Assembly (NCBI RefSeq): GCF_963082655.1 | Contig: NC_081555.1 | Location: 89,540,272-89,604,271, forward strand | DNA from: Stomoxys calcitrans | Lineage: Eukaryota > Arthropoda > Insecta > Diptera > Muscidae | Direction: 5' to 3' | Length of the DNA: 64,000 bases | Shown: positions 43,964-54,800 of the stretch, piece by piece | Layout: each line of letters opens with the position of its first letter | Position numbering within the stretch: position 1 is the first letter of the stretch | Made by a program: the position numbers and the translations under genes | The notes under the pieces: generated by a model | Told to the model about the DNA's origin: nothing | Seen by the model: the letters and a program-made list of their open reading frames with translations, nothing else | The model's database searches: none

Positions 43964-44800
43964 TAAGGTCGCTGCATCCAAAATACTAACATATTTTTTT
44001 ATACCCCCAACCATAGGATGGAGCAGGGACGTAGCCACGATTTGATTTTTGGGGAGAGGGGCCCACCTCACATTTCTTCAAAATCGAAAATTGCCAAAAA
44101 TTCTTGTAAAATTTGGTGAAGATACCTCAATTTTTTTTAATTGTGGTAGCTATTGGTTGCAGGAACTGACACATCGACGGTGACATTTGGTCATAAAGTC
44201 AAAGCTGAATTTAACACTGCGTTGGCAACACTACATTGCAAATATCTTTAGGAAGTTGTAATAATGGCTTCGAACGCTACACAACGGCAACGGCTCTTGC
44301 TGCTGCTCCGTGTGCCCAGGTTCGCATTAACGAAGAAAAATACCGAAAAATATAGCTGCCTTAGAAAAATTCTAGCTCGAGTTAGGAAAGAGGTAATGAA
44401 ATTTGGATTGGCGTATAGTAGGCGACTGAAACCAGTTACAACAATTTTTCTCATCATGTTTTGTGGAAAAATAGGCTTGTCAAAAGTCGCAATTGTTGCA
44501 ACAATTTAAGATCGCTGCACCCAAAATACTAACTTAATTTTTTATACCCACAACCATATGATGGGGCAGGGACGTAGCAAGGATTTTATTTTGGGGGGGA
44601 GCACCTCACATTTCTGCAAAATCGAAAATTGCCAAAAATTCTTGGTACTGTAAAATTTAGTGAAGATTCCTCAATTTTTTTTTAATAATGGTAGCTATTG
44701 GGTGCAGGAATTGACACATCGACGGTGACATTTGGTCATAAAGTCAGAGCTGAATTTTACACTGTGTTGGCAACAACACAGTGCAAATATCTTTATGAAT
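43964..44800 (+). repeat. 543-bp direct duplication containing hAT-type ends
   Basis: Sequence from AAGGTCGCTGCATCCAAAAT (43964) recurs from AAGATCGCTGCACCCAAAAT (44507). In both units a CAGGGACGTAGC start (44024 and 44567, 543 apart) opens an interior like that of the hAT MITE at 23259-23960, in the opposite orientation. No CCCTG right end was identified. Confidence 0.75.
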
Positions 44801-44884
44801 AACGGCGTTACTAGATCGTCTGTAGCGTAGAACTTGATGTATTTAAAATGGTATCTCAAAATGGCCTAGTCTCCGGTGGCAGGT

Positions 44885-45190
44885 ATAAAAACATATACAA
44901 TGAGCACCACACAGGCTGGAACTTTGAGCTCCGACTTTTGTGGTGTCTATCATTACCACGGGTAGCTTAGCTGAAAGCTACCGGGCGCGTCCACAGGTTG
45001 CGGATGGTGGAAAGCTTCGTTTTTATGCGGAGTAGCTGCAAACGCGGCCGCGGGCAGTCAGCGATTTTCGAGAGGAGAGTTTCAGTGAGGAGTCAGCTGG
45101 CATTGGCTCTTATTGAAATACTGAGTGCCAATGATACTCGAGATGACAAGGCGAGTTATTGGCGCCTTCAAATAAGCATTGGCCAACATC
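44885..45190 (+). repeat. Element Y sequence upstream of the RTE LINE
   Basis: Forward copy of element Y: GAGCACCACACAGGCTGGAA, CCGGGCGCGTCCACAGGTTG, GTTATTGGCGCCTTCAAATA. Instead of ending in the usual 3' part it passes into the RTE leader at about 45190. Confidence 0.7.
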
Positions 45191-47709
45191 AGCGTCTGTT
45201 TCCTGGTTAGGGGCGGCTGGAGGCGAGCGTCGAATCTTGGAGCAAGCGGCTCGCCACAAGAAGGGATACATGCGCAATCCCACAAAACCCATGCGGTTGG
45301 ACGCTGGGCGAGTAACCCGCCCATGGAAAACTATGAGAAACAAAGGAATAGTAAAAACGAACCCCCCAACGTTGACGACCCACGCAAACGAAAAAAAGGA
45401 CTATGATTTGCGGATCTGCACCTGGAATGTCCGCACTCTTTATAGAGAAGGTGCAGTATACGCGCTGGCGGATTTATTAGAGAAGTACAAGGCAGATATT
45501 ACCTTCTTACAGGAAGAGAGATGGACTGGGAATGGTGTCACTACAACACCAAACCAACACCAAACACATGGTACGACCAAGAGTGTCGAGATGCTACTGA
45601 AGCCAAGAATGCGTCATATAGAGCGACCCTGCAGTCAGTAGTAACGCGCCAGATGAGGAAAGGTATGGGGAGAAAAGGCGAAAGGAGAAACGTCTTTTCC
45701 GCAGAAAGAAAAAGGACGTGGAAAGACGTCAGTGTGAGCGAATTGAGATGCACAGGAGTCAGAATGAAGTCAGGAAATTTTATCAAAGAATTAAACATTA
45801 AACCGATGGCTTTGGTGCAGGCACTTCCTCCTGCAGAGACAAAGAAGGAAATCTGTTAATTGACACGGACAACATGCTGAGAATATGGAAGTGTTCGACG
45901 TTGGCGGCGAAGAGGATACCGCAGAACCAATCAATGATGATGGTATAGAATGTTTACCTCCTAGTCAGAATGAGGTCCAGGTAGCAGTGACCCGACTAAA
46001 GTACAACAAGGCAGCAGGAGCTGACGGGTTATCCTGCTGACCTCTTCAAAACCGAAAGCGACACGCTGATAAGGCGTATGCATCAGCTTATCTGGGCAAT
46101 CTGGCTAGAAGAACGCATACCCGATGATTGGAACCTCAGCATACTATGTCCCGTACACAAGAAAGGAAACAAGAGGGAATGTACCAACTTCAGAGGAATA
46201 AATCTCCTCCACATCGCATACAAGATACTCTTGAGCGTACTGTGTGAAAGATTAAAACCTAAAGTCAATGAGATTATTGGGCCCTATCAATGCGGCTTTA
46301 GACCTGATAAATCCACCTTGGACCAGATATTCACACTGCGCCAAATCCTGGAAAAAAACCGAGAAGGACAAATCAACACCTACCATCTCTTTGTTGACTA
46401 CAAAGTCGCTTTCGATACCCCTTTGCGTTCAAAGGTATTTCAAGCCATTTCTGAGTTTGGTATCCCTGCAAAATTAATAAGACTCTGCAGGATGACACTT
46501 GCTGATACGCATTCCTCAGTAAGAATAGGAAAGAATCTCTCGGAACCATTTAATTTCGGATAAGTAGACAGCCTATCGTGTGATCTCTTTAATATCCTGC
46601 TGGAAAAGATTCTACGAGATGCAGATGTGAATAGATATGGCACACTAATCCCAAGAGAAGACATGCTGCTCGCCTATGGCGACGACATGGACATCATAGG
46701 TCGGTCACCGGAAGTAGTAACTGCAGCCTTTGAAAGAATCGAAAGAGAGTCAGTGAAAATGGATCTGGCAGCAAATAGAGATAAGACGAAATGGATGGTT
46801 TCAACTCCCAAAAGGCCTTGCACAACCGAGCAGATAAAGAAAATGGAGAAAGTTGGGAACCACAACTTTAAGATAGTCAGTGACTTTATCTACCTCGGCA
46901 CCGCCGTAACCGAAACGAATGACAGCAGTTTTGAGATAAAGCGAAGAATAATACTGGCAAACAGATGCTACTTTGGATTAAGTAGGCAGTTTAGAAACAA
47001 GGCCACCTCTCGACAGACGAAGACTACACTATACAAGACACTGAAACTACCCGTGTTGTTATAAGTAGTAGAAGAAGTATTTGAGAGAAAGTAGTAGAAG
47101 TATTTGAGAGAAAGATTCTTCGTAAAAATATGAACCAGTTTGTGTTAATGGAGAATATAGGCAACGTATGAACCACGAGCTGTATGACGACGATAGCATA
47201 GTTGCACGCATCAAAATATTGGGTTGCCCAAAAAGTAATTGCGGATTTTTTAAAAGAAAGTAAATGCATTTTTAATAAAACTTAGAATGAACTTTAATCA
47301 AATATACTTTTTTTACACTTTTTTTCTAAAGCAAGCTAAAAGTAACAACTGATAACTGACAGAAGAAAGAATGCAATTACAGAGTCACAAGCTGTGAAAA
47401 AATTTGTCAACGCCGACTATATGAAAAATCCGCAATTACTTTTTGAGTAACCCAATACAACGGCTGCGTTGGCTAGGTCATGTTGTCAGAATGGATGAAC
47501 ATGCTCCAACAAAGAAGTCTTTTGAAGTCAAACACGGTGGTACACGCAAACCGGGAAGACCAAAAGCCCGATGGCAAGATCAAGTGGTGGGAGACACCTC
47601 GAAACTTGGTGTCAAAGATTTTAGAATGAGCGCAGAAGATCGAGGCGCTTGGAACGCTATTCTACGTTCGGCTAGTGGAACAAATGTTCTGTCATTGCTA
47701 ATTAAAGTA
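45190..47709 (+). mobile_element. RTE-like LINE, most complete copy
   Basis: In order: leader; start of an APE-type endonuclease (LRICTWNVRTLYREG, LQEERWTGNG) that is cut at about 45520; a connector (WYDQECRDATEAKN); RT (46078-46563, with LEERIPDDWN, GFRPDKSTLDQIF, FVDYKVAFDT); the YADD region altered to YGDDMD near 46676; a tail with EKVGNHNFKIVSDFIYLGTA, RWLGHVVRMDEH and RKPGRPKARWQDQ. It ends AATTAAAGTAAG. Internal deletions, frameshifts and a MITE make it dead. Organisation and motifs fit the RTE clade. Confidence 0.85.
47219..47455 (+). mobile_element. Mariner-derived MITE inside the RTE LINE (237 bp)
   Basis: TIRs as in the other copies and TA at 47217-47218 and 47456-47457. RTE sequence is continuous across it (ATCAAAATA then CAACGGCTGCGTTGG). 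The RTE copy at 11.4 kb shows the same site unoccupied (CGCAACCGTTGTATTTTGAT on the plus strand). Confidence 0.95.
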
Positions 47710-47974
47710 AGAAAGTACATTTTTGGCTTGTAGAACATTTGGTAGGGTTTTTCTTAAATATTGGTAGAAAATAATTGTCTTGAGTGGCATCACTGCCTGT
47801 ACCACAGTAGTAGTACAGGGTATAAAAAAAATGTTTGTTTTTGACCAGTTTCTTCAACAATGAAGTATTTTGGGGAGAATTTCGTACCAACTCAGAAAAA
47901 GTACAACTTTAAACCAAACTGGTAACTGGCCATATCCGCAAATCAGTCATGCAGTATCATTCCTGGCCAAGGAC

Positions 47975-48165
47975 TGCTCGCCTCCACAAGCTGGGGCTAC
48001 AACAACGACAACCTGGCACGGGATAGCTGTGAGCACCACACAAGCTGGAACATTGAGGTCCGATCTGTGTGGTGTTCATTGCTAAGCTGCGAGCTATCGG
48101 GCGCGTCCACAGGTTGGGGATAGTGGAATGCTCCATACGAATTAGCTGTAACTGCAGTCGCGGGC
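47975..48165 (+). repeat. Element Y (left part, interrupted by SINE1)
   Basis: GGGATAGCTGTGAGCACCAC to TGCAGTCGCGGGC. The element continues at 48493-48690 to GATCGCCACCTCCACATGAC. Its right end lies at the edge of the gene B 3' flank. Confidence 0.8.
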
Positions 48166-48479
48166 ACCGTAGCGCACAGGTTAGCATGTCCGCCCATGAC
48201 GCTGAACGCCTGGGTTCGAATCCTGGCGAGACCATCAGAAAAAATTCTCAGCGATGGCTTTCCCCTCCTAATGCTGGCAACATTTGTGAGGTAAATTGCA
48301 TTGTAAAACTTCTCTCCAAAGAGGTGTCGCACTGCGACATGCCTTTCGGACTCGGCTATAAAGTGGAGGCCCCTTATTATTGAGCTTAAACTTGAATCGG
48401 ACTGCACTCATTGATATGAGAGAAGTTTGCCCCTGTTCCTTAGTGGAATGTTCATGGGCAAAATTTGCATTTGCATTTT
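48166..48479 (+). repeat. SINE1, complete, with 13-bp target duplication
   Basis: The head (ACCGTAGCGCACAGGTTAGC), B box (GGTTCGAATCC), body and 3' end (TTAGTGGAATGTTCATGGGC, then GCATTTGCATTTTT) are all present. It is flanked by TGCAGTCGCGGGC at 48153-48165 and 48480-48492. This is direct evidence for retroposition into element Y. Confidence 0.93.
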
Positions 48480-48492
48480 TGCAGTCGCGGGC

Positions 48493-48690
48493 AAACAGCG
48501 GTATTGAGTGAAGTGAGAGATCGGTTGGCACCGGCTCTTACACAAATTCTGAGTTCCTATGATACTCGATATGACAAGGCGAGTTAGTTGTCACCCTATT
48601 CCCACGGCGATCGGTTCTTTGGACCGGAACGAGCTTGCTTACACACAGGAGCTTGCCGGGGATCGCCACCTCCACATGACATCGACAATA
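48493..48690 (+). repeat. Element Y (right part)
   Basis: Continuation after the SINE1: AACAGCGGTATTGAGTGAAG through GGTTCTTTGGACCGGAACGA to CACCTCCACATGACATCGAC. Confidence 0.8.
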
Positions 48691-48735
48691 ACAAATAAAA
48701 TATTCCAATGTACTACATCCATATATTATTTTGTT

Positions 48736-48741
48736 TTTATT
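48736..48741 (-). promoter_or_regulatory. Polyadenylation signal of gene B
   Basis: AATAAA on the minus strand, 85 bases after the stop codon, in a context (CCAAAATAAAAAC) like that in gene A. Confidence 0.65.
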
Positions 48742-48825
48742 TTGGACATCTTAAGTTTAACTAAAAAAGTTTATACATATGTTTAAAATCTATAAAATTA
48801 AAACTAAAATCATTTTATGAATGCA

Positions 48826-51800
48826 TTAAACAGATATTACTTTCAAATTGTGGAAAAGTCCTGTCAACGACGAGGTTTTTTCGCAATTCGGCAGTTTGAT
48901 ATCGAAAAAATAGTCTTGTATGAAATACCAAACACTCTTACACTGTTTGGGATAGTCAATCTTTAAAATGTGAAACACTTTAAAAGCAGCATCGACGCAA
49001 CTCAGGATATCGTTGAATTCATAACACACCTCATCGTAGAAGACATAATACTCTGTTATATGGAAAATGGAATCGCCAACACAGCCGATTATGGGAGGGA
49101 ATGCTTCATTATTCGAATCACTGTCACTCTTCATTTTTGCGATAGCTGATTGCAAATCCTTTTGTGTTTGGCAGAGAATCATGAATGAGTTGCGCGATTC
49201 CTGCATGCTGACTTTATTGTTTTTTCGCTCCTTTGTCACCGGGTCATGGGTGATGATGCGGGCAGTTGGTTTGATAATGTAATGGATGGCATAGAAAATG
49301 ATACAATTGTTGACTTCTGTGAAAGAGAAATAGAAAGCAAATGGTTACTTTAAACCAGGGGCGTAGGCAGGAATTTATTTGGGGGGGGGCATATTAAAAC
49401 TACAAAACTCTCATAAGTACGTTCAAGCGGTAACATTCGAAAAATGGGAACTTGGGAGGGGGAGGCGGCGATAGGCACCCCCCCTGACTACCTCCCTGCC
49501 TTAAACCATGTTATGTGTTACCTTCATTACCTTGATCATGCTGTGTTCCATAAAAATCTTTCAGCATTTCTACGATTTCATGATCCACAACATCTTTCAG
49601 TAGGCACATGAGAACATTACTAAAGTGCTCCCACCTTGTATGCAAATTATTGGCTGTCTCTGGGCTTTCCATTGAGAAATCCATTTCAATCTAAAAAGAA
49701 ATAATAATTTTTTTTGAATACCTGGGTGATTTTTTTTTATGTTTCAACCTACCAATTTATGCCCAAAGGTTTGTCGATACAGGGGCCACTCCTCAAGAAT
49801 CTTTGATAAATTGTTTTGTTCAATAAACGCCAGTCTTATGACATGCGTTGACTTCCATTTCTGCATAATCTCATCCATAGGTTTCAAATATTGTTGCAGC
49901 CATAAGCGATCTTCAGCTTGCTGATCTAAAGTAGAAAGGAAAGTAGATTTATATAAACAAGACACTGATAGTACCCGTGCTGCTATATGGTTCTGAAGCA
50001 TGGGTACTTGTGAAAGCAGATGAGGCAGTGTTTGGAGTATTTGAGAGAAAGATTCTTCGTAAAATATATGGACCAGGCGTTAACGGAGAATATAGGCGAC
50101 GTATGAACCACGAGCTGTATGAGCAAAGAAGTCTTTTGAAGGCAAACACGGTTGTACACGCAAACTGGGAAGACCAAAAACCCAATGGAAAGATCAAGTT
50201 GTGGAAGACACCTCGAAACTTGGTGTCAGAAATTTTAGAATGAGCGCAGAAGATCGAGGCGCTTGGAACGCTATTCTACGTTCGGCTAGTGGAACAAATA
50301 TTCTGTCATAGCCAATTAAAGTAAGTAAAAGATTTATGTAAATAATTAAAAGTGTGCTAAGTTCGGCCGAGGCGAACCATGTTTACTTCTAAGTAATTCT
50401 ACAAATGAAGTTCGTGGATGGCATATGTGTACCAAAATTCTTATTCTAGCTCTTCTTGCGTTTATTCTGATGCCTGAAACCCCGGAGCAGTTTGTGTAAA
50501 ATCTGTTCATTTATTTCTTACTCATAGGCTGATCATTATTTCAGTAGTCAGTTGTTCGGCGCTGAAAATTTTGAAGAAGTTTCTGTAGCTCCCAAAAGCT
50601 CCCAAATGTTTGAAGACCCACTGGGAAGGAGATGAATCTCCAATCACCATTCCCCAAAATAACCAGTATTGTGAGCGTCCGATCAAAGATCACAGGAACA
50701 ACCTGTGTTGTTAGCGTCCGAAAACCTATACAACTCCCGCAGCAACAAACTCCCACTGAGATTCATCTTCTCCAATAACAACGTGATGCTATCTTTAGAT
50801 TTAATACCTATTTACTAACGGGCCATTCATTTGATGTCTTATTGATTCTCCTTTTACTACAGCTAACTGCCCGATTATTACTTTTTAAAAAGTTATATTT
50901 TTAAACCACAAATCGTAACTTAAAGCTACTTTCCGTCTTTAACTATGGTTCAATGTAGTCTTGTCCTAAGGTCAATTTACTAGCTTTTAACGATATTTTG
51001 ACCTTTTTTAGATTTTTTCTGCAATAATAAGACGCAAAGTTAAGGATTTGGTAAACTACCATTTAAAATAAAAAATCCTTAACATCAAGAAAATTATTTT
51101 TTCTCCAAAGAGAATGTTTTCTTAAAAAGTTGGAAAATGTAAAATTTTTTTCAGTGTATCTTCAAACAGTTCAAATTGAGTATACTTTATGAGGTCGAAG
51201 ATCGAGATGTTAGAAACGGAATGACTATTTATTATGGTGGTGGGTATACAAATCGGTCACTGTTACGCTGCAAACAGAAATGTTACACTGGAAAAAAGGT
51301 TGTACTAATTTTAAAGATATATTGAACTGAATTTAAGAATGCCAAATTTTTTAACTTTTTTTCTTAACTTAAGATGTTTTTTTCTCCAAAGTGGAGTCAT
51401 GGAGTTTAATGACCATGAGAATTATGTAAGGCAGAGAGTTTTGATGAAGAAAGATCCAACTGGTCCTTGGACATAGACACACTCAGAGAAATTTGTTGGT
51501 AGAAGCACCAAAATATGCTGAAAATGGGACAGCAGTAATTTTTTGCCAAATCAGCCAAACATTTTCTGCGGTTGTCGGATGGCAAAAAATTGAAAATAGT
51601 CTAAAAATGTCATTACTCCATCAAAAATTTTTATATTGCATGTTATCCCTTAATTTAAGGGGCATACAGCATACGTATTTCTCGAATTTTCTACATGATA
51701 ATTTTTTTTTAATGATTTTAAATAACAGCAGACAAAATAACTACTACAAGTAAGAGCGTGCTAAGTTCGGCCGGGCCGAATCTTATATACCCTCCCACCA

Positions 51801-54800
51801 TTGATAGCATTTGTCGAGTTCTATGCGCGGTATCTCTTTTTAGGCAAACAAAGAATATTGAATAAGAACTGTTATGCTATTGGAGCTATATAAAGTTATA
51901 GTCCGACTCGGACCATAAATGAATGCTGAACATTGCAGAAGTCATTGTGTAATATTTCAGTTCATTCGGATAAGAATTGCGCCTTGTAGGGGCTCAAGAA
52001 GCAAAATCGGGTGATAGGTTTCTATGGCAGCTGTATCAAGCTATTGATCGATTCAGACCATATTAGACACGTATATTGTAGGTCATGAGAGAAGCTGTTG
52101 TACAAAATTTCAGCCAAATCGGATGAAAATTGCGCCCTCTAGAGGTTCAAGAAGTCAAGATCCCAGATCAGTTTATATGGCAGCTATATCAGGTTCTATA
52201 CCGATTTACGCCATACTTTGCACAGTTATTGGAAGTCATAAGAAAACACCTCATGCAAAATTTTAGCCAAATCGGATGAGAATTGCGCGCTCTGTTGGCT
52301 CAAGAAGTCATGATCCAAGATCGATTTATATGACAGCTATACCAGATTATGAACCGATTTGAATCATTTGCACATTTGAATTGCGCCCTCCAGATGCTAT
52401 AGATATCAAATCGGGAGATCGATTTATATGGGAGATATACCAGGTTATCGACCGATTCAAACCATATTTGGCACACATGCAAAAATTTCAAGCACCCCAG
52501 CTTTACTCCTTCGAAATTGAGCGTGCTTTCAACAGACAGACACAAATGTTCAGTGCAACGACGTTTTCTATGATCATCAAGAGATGTGCTGAGTATGATC
52601 CAAATCGGTTGAAAATCAGATATATTGGTTGCCCAAAAAGTAATTGCGGATTTTTTAAAAGAAAGTAAATGCATTTTTAATAAAACTTAGAATGAAGTTT
52701 AATCAAATATACTTTTTTACACTTTTTTCTAAAGCAAGCTGAAAGTAACAGCTGATAACTGACAGAAGAAAGAATGCAATTACAAAGTCACAAGCTGTGA
52801 AAAAATTTGTCAACGCCGACTATATGAAAAATCCGCAATTACTTTTTGGGCAACCTAATAGCTCCCATATGAACCGATTACCCGTTTATACTTCTTGACG
52901 TTCTGAGTCGATCTACCCACGTCCGACCGTCGTCCATCTGTCGAAATCACGATAATGGTCGTACGCGCAAAGCTAGCCGCTTGAAATTTTCCACAGATAC
53001 TTAATTTTGACGTGGGTCGTTGGGGCTTGAAAATGGACCATATCGGTTCAGATTTAGATATAGATCACATATAAACCGATCTTCCGATTTGACTCCTTGA
53101 GCCCCTGGAAGCCGCAATTTTGGACCGATTTGGCTGAAATTTTTCATATGGTGTTCCGTTATGACTTTGACTGTGACTAGTACGGTCCAAATCGGTCTAT
53201 AATCTGATATAGCTCCCATATAAACCGATCTCCCAATTAGACTTCTTGAGCCCCTGGAAGCCGCAATTTTTGACCGATTTGGATGAAATTTAGTATGTAG
53301 TGTTCCGATATGACTTCCAACAATTGTGCCAAGTACGATCCAAATCGGTCTATAATCTGATATAGCTCCTATATAAACCAATCTCTCGATTTGACTTCTT
53401 GAGCACCTGGAAGCCACAATTCTTGTCCGATTTGGCTGAAATTTAGTATATAGTGTTCCGTTATGACTTCCAACAACCGTACCAAGTACGGTCCAAATCG
53501 GTCTATAACCGGATATAGCTCCCATATAAACCGATCTCCCGATTTGACTTCTTGAGCCCCTGGAAGCCGCAATTTTGTCCGATTTGTCTGAAATTTTGCA
53601 CCTAGTGTTCTATTATGACTTCCAACAATTGTGCCGAGTACGGTCCAAATCGGTCTATAACCGGATATAGCTCCCATATAAACCAATCTCCCGATTTCAC
53701 TTCTTGAGTCCTTAAAAGCCGAAATTTGTATCCGATTTGGCTGAAATTTAGAATGAGGTGTTCTGTTATGACTTCCAACAATTGTGCCAAGTACGGTCCA
53801 AATCGGTCTATAACCGGATATAGCTCCCATATAAACCGATCTCCCGATTTGACTTTTTGAGCCTCTGGAAGCCGCAATTTTTGTCCGATTCGGCTGAAAT
53901 TTAGAATGAGGTGTTCTGTTATGACTTCCAACAATTGTGCCAAGTACGGTCCAAATCGGTCTATAACCGGATATAGCTCCCATATAAACCGATCTCCCGA
54001 TTTGACTTCTTGAGCCCCTGGAAGCCGCAATTTTTGTCCGATTTGGCTGAAATTTAGTAGGTAGTGTTCCATTATGACTTCCAAAAATTGTTCCGAGTAC
54101 GGTGCAAATCGGTCTATAACCGGATATAGCTCCCATATAAACCGATCTTCCGATTTGACTTCTTGAGCCCCTGGAAGCCGCAATTTTTGTCCGATTTGGC
54201 TGAAATTTAGTATGTAGTGTTCCATTATGACTTCCATCAATTGTGCCGAGTACGGTCCAAATCGGTCTATAACCGGATATAGCTCCCATATAAACCAATC
54301 TCCCGATTTAACTTCTTGAGCCCCTGGAAGCCGAAATTTTTGTCCGATTTGGCTGAAATTTAGAATGAGGTGTTCTGTTATGACTTCCAACAACTGTGCC
54401 AAGTACGGTCCAAATCGGTCTATAACCGGATATAGCTCCCACGTAAATCGGTCTAAAGCTTTACTTTTGCTGGTTTGACAGAAGCTTGGTATGTAGAATA
54501 AAATTATGCCCTTTAACTAAATTTAATTTGCATACATTTTCAGCAGAATCCTTGGCGGTGGGTACCCAAGATTCGACCCGGCCGAACATGGCACGCTTTT
54601 ACTTGTTTTTGTATCAAATGTATTACCTGTTTCGTTAATTGCTGGCGCAGATAGACGCTGCTTTTTGCACTGTGTCATGGCGATAACTTCCAAACCTTTT
54701 CTCTTGAGTTGGGAAATGGTATTGTGATATTTTCTAAATAAAATTCCACCAGGTTTTTTCCCCCTCTCCTTGGAGTAATAAGTCTCCTGTAGAAGACAAA

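Noticed and set aside
44264..44509. 81-codon forward frame in the 543-bp duplication
   Set aside because: Absent from the second unit, no domain, and partly similar to a non-coding stretch near 7100; treated as repeat.
53369..54298. 309-codon frame as a repetitive protein gene
   Set aside because: It is the 153-bp satellite unit (51 codons) read through; it is intronic and has no start context or conserved domain.
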